Shown piece by piece: positions 14,683-17,781 of a stretch of DNA of 17,781 nucleotides. This DNA comes from an uncultured Collinsella sp. GTDB lineage: Bacteria > Actinomycetota > Coriobacteriia > Coriobacteriales > Coriobacteriaceae. Under the pieces are notes generated by a model. That model ran no database searches. It saw only the letters and a list, made by a program, of their open reading frames with translations, and was not told the origin of the DNA. The number at the start of each line of letters is the position of its first letter. The stretch's first letter is position 1. The stretch lies in contig CAUACA010000034.1 in the NCBI GenBank assembly GCA_958427355.1, positions 1-17,781 on the forward strand, in the 5' to 3' direction. The translations under genes were made by a program, and so were the position numbers.

Positions 14683-14711
14683 AGTTTACCTTAGATGCCG
14701 GCGATTGCGAA
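14683..14711 (-). promoter_or_regulatory. Weak candidate sigma-70 promoter for scpA
   Basis: The minus strand has TTCGCA (14711-14706), a 17-base spacer, then TAAACT (14688-14683), each matching 4 of 6 consensus bases. Transcription would start near 14676, at the base of the first leader hairpin. The match is modest and overlaps the end of the protease gene, so this is a suggestion only. Confidence 0.25.
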
Positions 14712-15374
14712 GTTGAGCAGCCACTCGGCGAGCGGATACACGGTAACGTCGAAATAGCGCCCGATCACATCGATGCCGGTCCACATAGGCAGCAGGTACA
14801 GCACCAGGATGAGGATGGGCATGGCGTATTGCTGCAGGTGGTAGTAGTTGCTGAGCGCCTTGCCCTTGAGGAAGGGCACGATGATCGACGAGCCATCGAG
14901 CGGCGGAATCGGGATGAGGTTGAAGAACGCAAGCGACAGGTTGACCACGATAAACGTGGCGCCGAAGTTCATGATCTGTGACGCCACGGCAAAGGACATG
15001 CTGGTGTAGAGGTTGCCGTATGCCGCGTGCATGAGGGCGGCTGCGAGACACGCGAGCGCGATGTTCGATGCGGGGCCGGCCGCGCTCACCAGGACCTCGT
15101 CGCGCTTGGGGTGCTTGAGGTTGTTGAGGTAGACGGGCACGGGCTTGGCAAAGGCGAACACCGGGCCGCCGGCGGCGAGCATCAGCAGAGGCAGGAGAAT
15201 GGTGCCAAACGGGTCGATGTGGTTGAGCGGGTTGAGCGAGACGCGGCCACGGGAGCGGGCCGTCTTGTCGCCGAGCGCCCAGGCCGCGGCGGCGTGCGCG
15301 CTCTCGTGGATCACGATGCCGACGATGACGGCAACGGCGCTGGCGAGCAGGTTCATGAGGTAGCTGCTGGACAT
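14691..15374 (-). CDS. Site-2 protease family (M50) membrane metalloprotease
   Basis: The 227-residue multi-pass protein belongs to the compact M50/S2P group. The zinc-binding HESAH (His23, Glu24, His27) lies inside the first transmembrane segment (about 8-30). The second half of the active site is NLIPIPPLDGS (152-162), with Asp160 as third zinc ligand. The family marker NHIDPFGT (51-58) and GPASN (100-104) are also present. Further hydrophobic segments lie at about 56-77, 97-117, 126-152 and 180-200. There is no PDZ domain. The substrate is unknown; family members cut other membrane proteins within the bilayer. The ribosome binding site is weak (AGGGAAG). The 98-residue membrane protein gene ends 9 bases upstream. 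A compact M50 gene before scpA/scpB is, as I recall, widespread in Gram-positive bacteria. Confidence 0.92.
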   Translation of the reverse strand: MSSSYLMNLLASAVAVIVGIVIHESAHAAAAWALGDKTARSRGRVSLNPLNHIDPFGTILLPLLMLAAGGPVFAFAKPVPVYLNNLKHPKRDEVLVSAAGPASNIALACLAAALMHAAYGNLYTSMSFAVASQIMNFGATFIVVNLSLAFFNLIPIPPLDGSSIIVPFLKGKALSNYYHLQQYAMPILILVLYLLPMWTGIDVIGRYFDVTVYPLAEWLLNFAIAGI

Positions 15375-15383
15375 GGCGCTTCC

Positions 15384-15680
15384 CTAGCGGACGCGGCGCG
15401 AGGCGCGCGTGAGCAGGTAATCGGCCACAAACAGGATGACGGCCACGATGGCGTAATCTAAGCGGAACACGCCGCCAAAGGGCGAGGTGATGACGCCGTA
15501 GCCGGCGATGGCACTCGGCAGTGCGCGCGAAAGCTCAACGACAAAGCCGACGATCTGCAGCTTGGCGGTCAGGCCGCTAAAGCACAGCAGCACGGTCATC
15601 GCACTCATAAAGATGCCGCAGATGCGACAAGCGATAGCGATGATGCTCATCGCCACGGCAGCGGCCTTACGAGAGTTCAC
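15384..15680 (-). CDS. Unrecognised 98-residue membrane protein
   Basis: I do not recognise this protein. It starts with GTG at 15680, supported by GAGGAG exactly 7 bases upstream, and overlaps the ABC-F stop by 14 bases. It has a short basic N-terminus (NSRK), hydrophobic segments at about 7-35, 41-60 and 74-91, and a basic end (TRASRRVR), predicting two or three membrane passes. Its three cysteines (18, 21, 33) include a CxxC-like Cys18/Cys21 pair inside the first hydrophobic segment. It sits 9 bases before the M50 protease gene. A longer frame with an ATG at 15800 lies inside the ABC-F gene and is rejected. It could be a partner or substrate of the protease, or a membrane protein of unrelated role. 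Confidence 0.72.
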   Translation of the reverse strand: MNSRKAAAVAMSIIAIACRICGIFMSAMTVLLCFSGLTAKLQIVGFVVELSRALPSAIAGYGVITSPFGGVFRLDYAIVAVILFVADYLLTRASRRVR

Positions 15681-17700
15681 GCGCGGTCTCCTCTTCGATC
15701 TGGGTGGAAAGTTCCAGCCATTCGTCCTCGAGCTTGGGTAGCTCTTGCTTAAGGCCGTTATATTCCCCGAGCGCGGCGTTGAACTTATCCTGATCGGCAT
15801 AAAGCTCTTCGCTTGCCATCAATTCCATAAGCTCGTCATAGCGGGCACGCTTTTTGTCGAGCTCCGCCTCGATCTTCTTGAGCTGGTTGCGCACGCCCTT
15901 GAGCTTTTTGTTGAGCGCGGCGCGGGCCTGGGCCTCGGCGCGCTTTTGCTCCTTGGTCTTTTTGCCCTCGGTAGGCTTGGAAGCGGCGGCGGGCGCATCG
16001 GGCTGGGCCGCGGTGACCTTGGCGGACTTGGCCGTGGCCGGCGCACTCTCCCCTGCCGCCTCGGCGGCGGCGCGGGCCGCGAGGTCCTCGCGCTTGTAGA
16101 GGTAGTAGTCGTAGTCGCCGTCGTAGACCGTGACCTTGCCATCGCGGATGTCAATGATGCGGTTGGCAACGGCGCGCACCAGGTGCTCGTCGTGGCTGAT
16201 CAGCACGATGGTGCCGGGGAAGTTTTGCAGGGCGTTCTCGAGCATATCCACCGAGTCGATGTCCAGGTGGTTGGTGGGCTCGTCCAGGCACAGGAGCGCC
16301 TCGGGGGCCACAAGCATCTTGGCCAGTGCCAGACGCGCCTTTTCACCGCCGGAGAGGACGCGGACCTGCTTCTCGATGGAATCGTTGTCGCTAAACAGGA
16401 AGGCGCCCAGCAGGCTGCGCTGCTGCGGCACGGTCCACTTGGGCGTAACGGTGTCGATCTCTTGCAGGACGGTATTGGACTCGGTCATACCCTCGAGTGC
16501 GTGCTGGGCGTAGTAGGCTACACCCACGTTGGTGCCCAGATCGCGGGTGCCGGTGGTGGGCGGCTCCAGGCCGGCGAGGATCTTCATGAGGGTAGACTTG
16601 CCGGCGCCGTTGGGGCCGACGAGCGCCACGTGCTCGCCGCGGTAGAGCTTGAGGTCGATGTCGCTGTAGATGTGCTTGTCGCCGTAGGACTTGGATACGC
16701 CCTCGAGGCCCACGACCATGTCGCCGGAGCGCGGCGGATCGGGGAACTTAAAGTCGATGTGCTTGTGGCCCTCGGGCAGGATGACGAGCTCCTTTTTGAT
16801 CTGCTCGATCTTTCGGATGCGCTCCTGAGCCTGGGCAGCCTTGGTGGGCTTGTAGCGGAACTTGTCGACGAAGACCTGCATGTGGGCGATGTCGCGCTCC
16901 TGGGCGGCGCGCTTGGCGCGCATCTGCTCCAGGTTGTCCTCGCGCTGCTTGAGGTAGCTGCTGTAGTTGCCGGTGTAGGTGGTTACGCGACGGTTTTCGA
17001 GTGCGGCGACGTGGTCGACGCAGGCGTCCATGAAGGCACGGTCGTGACTGACGATGAGGACGGCGCCGTCGTAGTTGGCGATAAAGCCGCGCAGCCACTG
17101 GACGCTTTCGAGGTCCAGGTGGTTGGTGGGCTCGTCCAGAAGCAGCAGGTCGGGGTGGCGCAGGAAGAGCTTGGCCAGCGCGATGCGCATCTGCCAGCCG
17201 CCCGAGAACTCGGAGCACGGGCGCTCAAAATCGGTGACCTTAAAGCCCAGGCCGGACAGGATCTTGCGCGCGTTGCTCTCGAGCTCGTAGCCGCCCAGGT
17301 GCTCAAAGCGGTCCTGGACTTGGCCGTACTCGTTGAGGAGGGCGTCGACGTCCTTACCCTGCTCGGAGAGATCGGTGATTTGGGCCTGCAGCTCGTTGGC
17401 GCGCTCGCCCATGCGGCGGATTTCCTTGGCGGCGGCCATGACCTCGGCGAGGATGGTGGTGTCCTTGTGCTCCAGGTTGGTTTCCTGCTCTAGGTAGCCC
17501 ACCTGGCAGTCCTTGGCGTACTGGACCTGGCCGGCGTCGGGGCTGTCGATGCCCATGATGATCTTGAGCATGGTGGTTTTGCCGGCGCCGTTGGGGCCCA
17601 CGAGCGCGAAGCGCTCACCGGGATTGATCTGGAAGGACGCGCCGCTAAAGAGGACGCGCGCGCCGAAGCTTTTTTCGATCTTGTCGACCAGGAGGATCAT
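15667..17700 (-). CDS. ABC-F family ATP-binding protein (translation factor type)
   Basis: The 677-residue protein has two ABC ATPase domains and no membrane segments, the ABC-F layout of soluble proteins that bind the ribosomal E site. Domain 1 shows Walker A GPNGAGKT (35-42), signature FSGGW (165-169) and LLLLDEPTNHLD (185-196). Domain 2 shows GPNGAGKS (362-369), LSGGE (449-453) and CLDEPTNHLD (471-480). The charged linker at about 250-330 is the P-site-tRNA-interaction region. A low-complexity Ala-rich spacer (540-580) leads to a C-terminal coiled coil (about 580-677), as in Uup/YdiF-type members. The ATG at 17700 starts the ABC core, with AAAGG 7 bases upstream. Most likely a housekeeping translation factor; antibiotic resistance is possible but not indicated. 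A perfect terminator lies 32 bases upstream. Confidence 0.93.
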   Translation of the reverse strand: MILLVDKIEKSFGARVLFSGASFQINPGERFALVGPNGAGKTTMLKIIMGIDSPDAGQVQYAKDCQVGYLEQETNLEHKDTTILAEVMAAAKEIRRMGERANELQAQITDLSEQGKDVDALLNEYGQVQDRFEHLGGYELESNARKILSGLGFKVTDFERPCSEFSGGWQMRIALAKLFLRHPDLLLLDEPTNHLDLESVQWLRGFIANYDGAVLIVSHDRAFMDACVDHVAALENRRVTTYTGNYSSYLKQREDNLEQMRAKRAAQERDIAHMQVFVDKFRYKPTKAAQAQERIRKIEQIKKELVILPEGHKHIDFKFPDPPRSGDMVVGLEGVSKSYGDKHIYSDIDLKLYRGEHVALVGPNGAGKSTLMKILAGLEPPTTGTRDLGTNVGVAYYAQHALEGMTESNTVLQEIDTVTPKWTVPQQRSLLGAFLFSDNDSIEKQVRVLSGGEKARLALAKMLVAPEALLCLDEPTNHLDIDSVDMLENALQNFPGTIVLISHDEHLVRAVANRIIDIRDGKVTVYDGDYDYYLYKREDLAARAAAEAAGESAPATAKSAKVTAAQPDAPAAASKPTEGKKTKEQKRAEAQARAALNKKLKGVRNQLKKIEAELDKKRARYDELMELMASEELYADQDKFNAALGEYNGLKQELPKLEDEWLELSTQIEEETARELS
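15688..15693 (-). promoter_or_regulatory. RBS supporting a GTG start for the small membrane protein
   Basis: GAGGAG lies 7 bases before the GTG at 15680, inside the last codons of the ABC-F gene. It is the main evidence that this short frame is translated. Confidence 0.6.
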
Positions 17701-17731
17701 GGTGCCGCCTTTGACCTTGTGTGCCAATATG

Positions 17732-17759
17732 AAAAAAGGCCCCAACTTGCGTTGGAGCC
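17732..17759 (-). terminator. Intrinsic terminator just upstream of ABC-F
   Basis: On the minus strand GGCTCCAAC (17759-17751) pairs with GTTGGGGCC (17746-17738) through nine pairs, including one G-U, around a GCAA tetraloop, and is followed by six T (17737-17732). It is a strong Rho-independent terminator. Only 31 bases separate the T-tract from the ABC-F ATG, and I see no convincing promoter there. It is either the end of an upstream gene beyond the window or an attenuator in the ABC-F leader. Confidence 0.9.
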
Positions 17760-17781
17760 TCATTCAATGCTCGGGTGGAGA

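Noticed and set aside
15681..15800. A longer start (ATG at 15800) for the small membrane protein
   Set aside because: It would overlap 134 bases of the ABC-F gene and add a polar stretch; the GTG at 15680 has the better ribosome binding site.
15745..17493. A 582-codon open frame on the plus strand opposite the ABC-F gene
   Set aside because: Its Val/Leu/Gly/Ala-rich composition is that of a mirror frame; the opposite strand encodes complete ABC motifs in order.
17701..17763. A 21-residue in-frame extension of ABC-F from an ATG at 17763
   Set aside because: It would be encoded across the terminator hairpin, lacks a ribosome binding site and precedes the normal ABC-F start.

Overview
This GC-rich window reads as a core-genome stretch of a high-GC Gram-positive bacterium, most likely a Coriobacteriia member such as Collinsella. 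That assignment is inferred from codon and base use, gene set and gene order; no rRNA or other diagnostic marker is present. All 16 protein genes and the single tRNA gene lie on the minus strand, so transcription runs from the right edge of the window to the left. Spacing is very tight: ATGA overlaps, 8- and 14-base overlaps, or gaps of about 2-20 bases. The exceptions are two larger gaps, 66 bases before cmk and 84 bases before scpA.

In transcription order the window holds: a perfect intrinsic terminator/leader hairpin (17732-17759); an ABC-F translation-type ATPase; an unrecognised 98-residue membrane protein; an M50 site-2 protease homologue; scpA, scpB and an RluB-type pseudouridine synthase; cmk; a PlsC-type acyltransferase; ispH; a DUF512 radical-SAM protein; der; plsY; gpsA; rpe; a NifS/IscS-type cysteine desulfurase; a NIF3-family metal protein; a coiled-coil zinc-ribbon protein; and coaBC. 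After coaBC come tRNA-Pro(GGG) with an encoded CCA and a strong terminator. The left 420 bases have no gene I can support, are less GC-rich, and carry several small inverted and direct repeats.

Functionally this is a housekeeping super-cluster. GpsA, PlsY and PlsC cover glycerol-3-phosphate synthesis and both acylations to phosphatidic acid. IspH ends the MEP isoprenoid pathway. Cmk and CoaBC feed nucleotide and CoA pools. ScpA/ScpB serve chromosome segregation. Der, the RluB-type enzyme and ABC-F serve ribosome assembly or translation. The cysteine desulfurase could supply sulfur for the Fe-S clusters of IspH and the DUF512 protein.

I found no CRISPR array, transposase, phage gene, toxin-antitoxin pair or recognisable defence system. 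The points most worth a second look are the terminator just upstream of the ABC-F start, the HX4E variant of the acyltransferase motif, the zinc ribbon lacking one expected cysteine, the unknown 98-residue membrane protein, the inverted repeat around the coaBC stop, and the repeat-rich flank downstream of tRNA-Pro.
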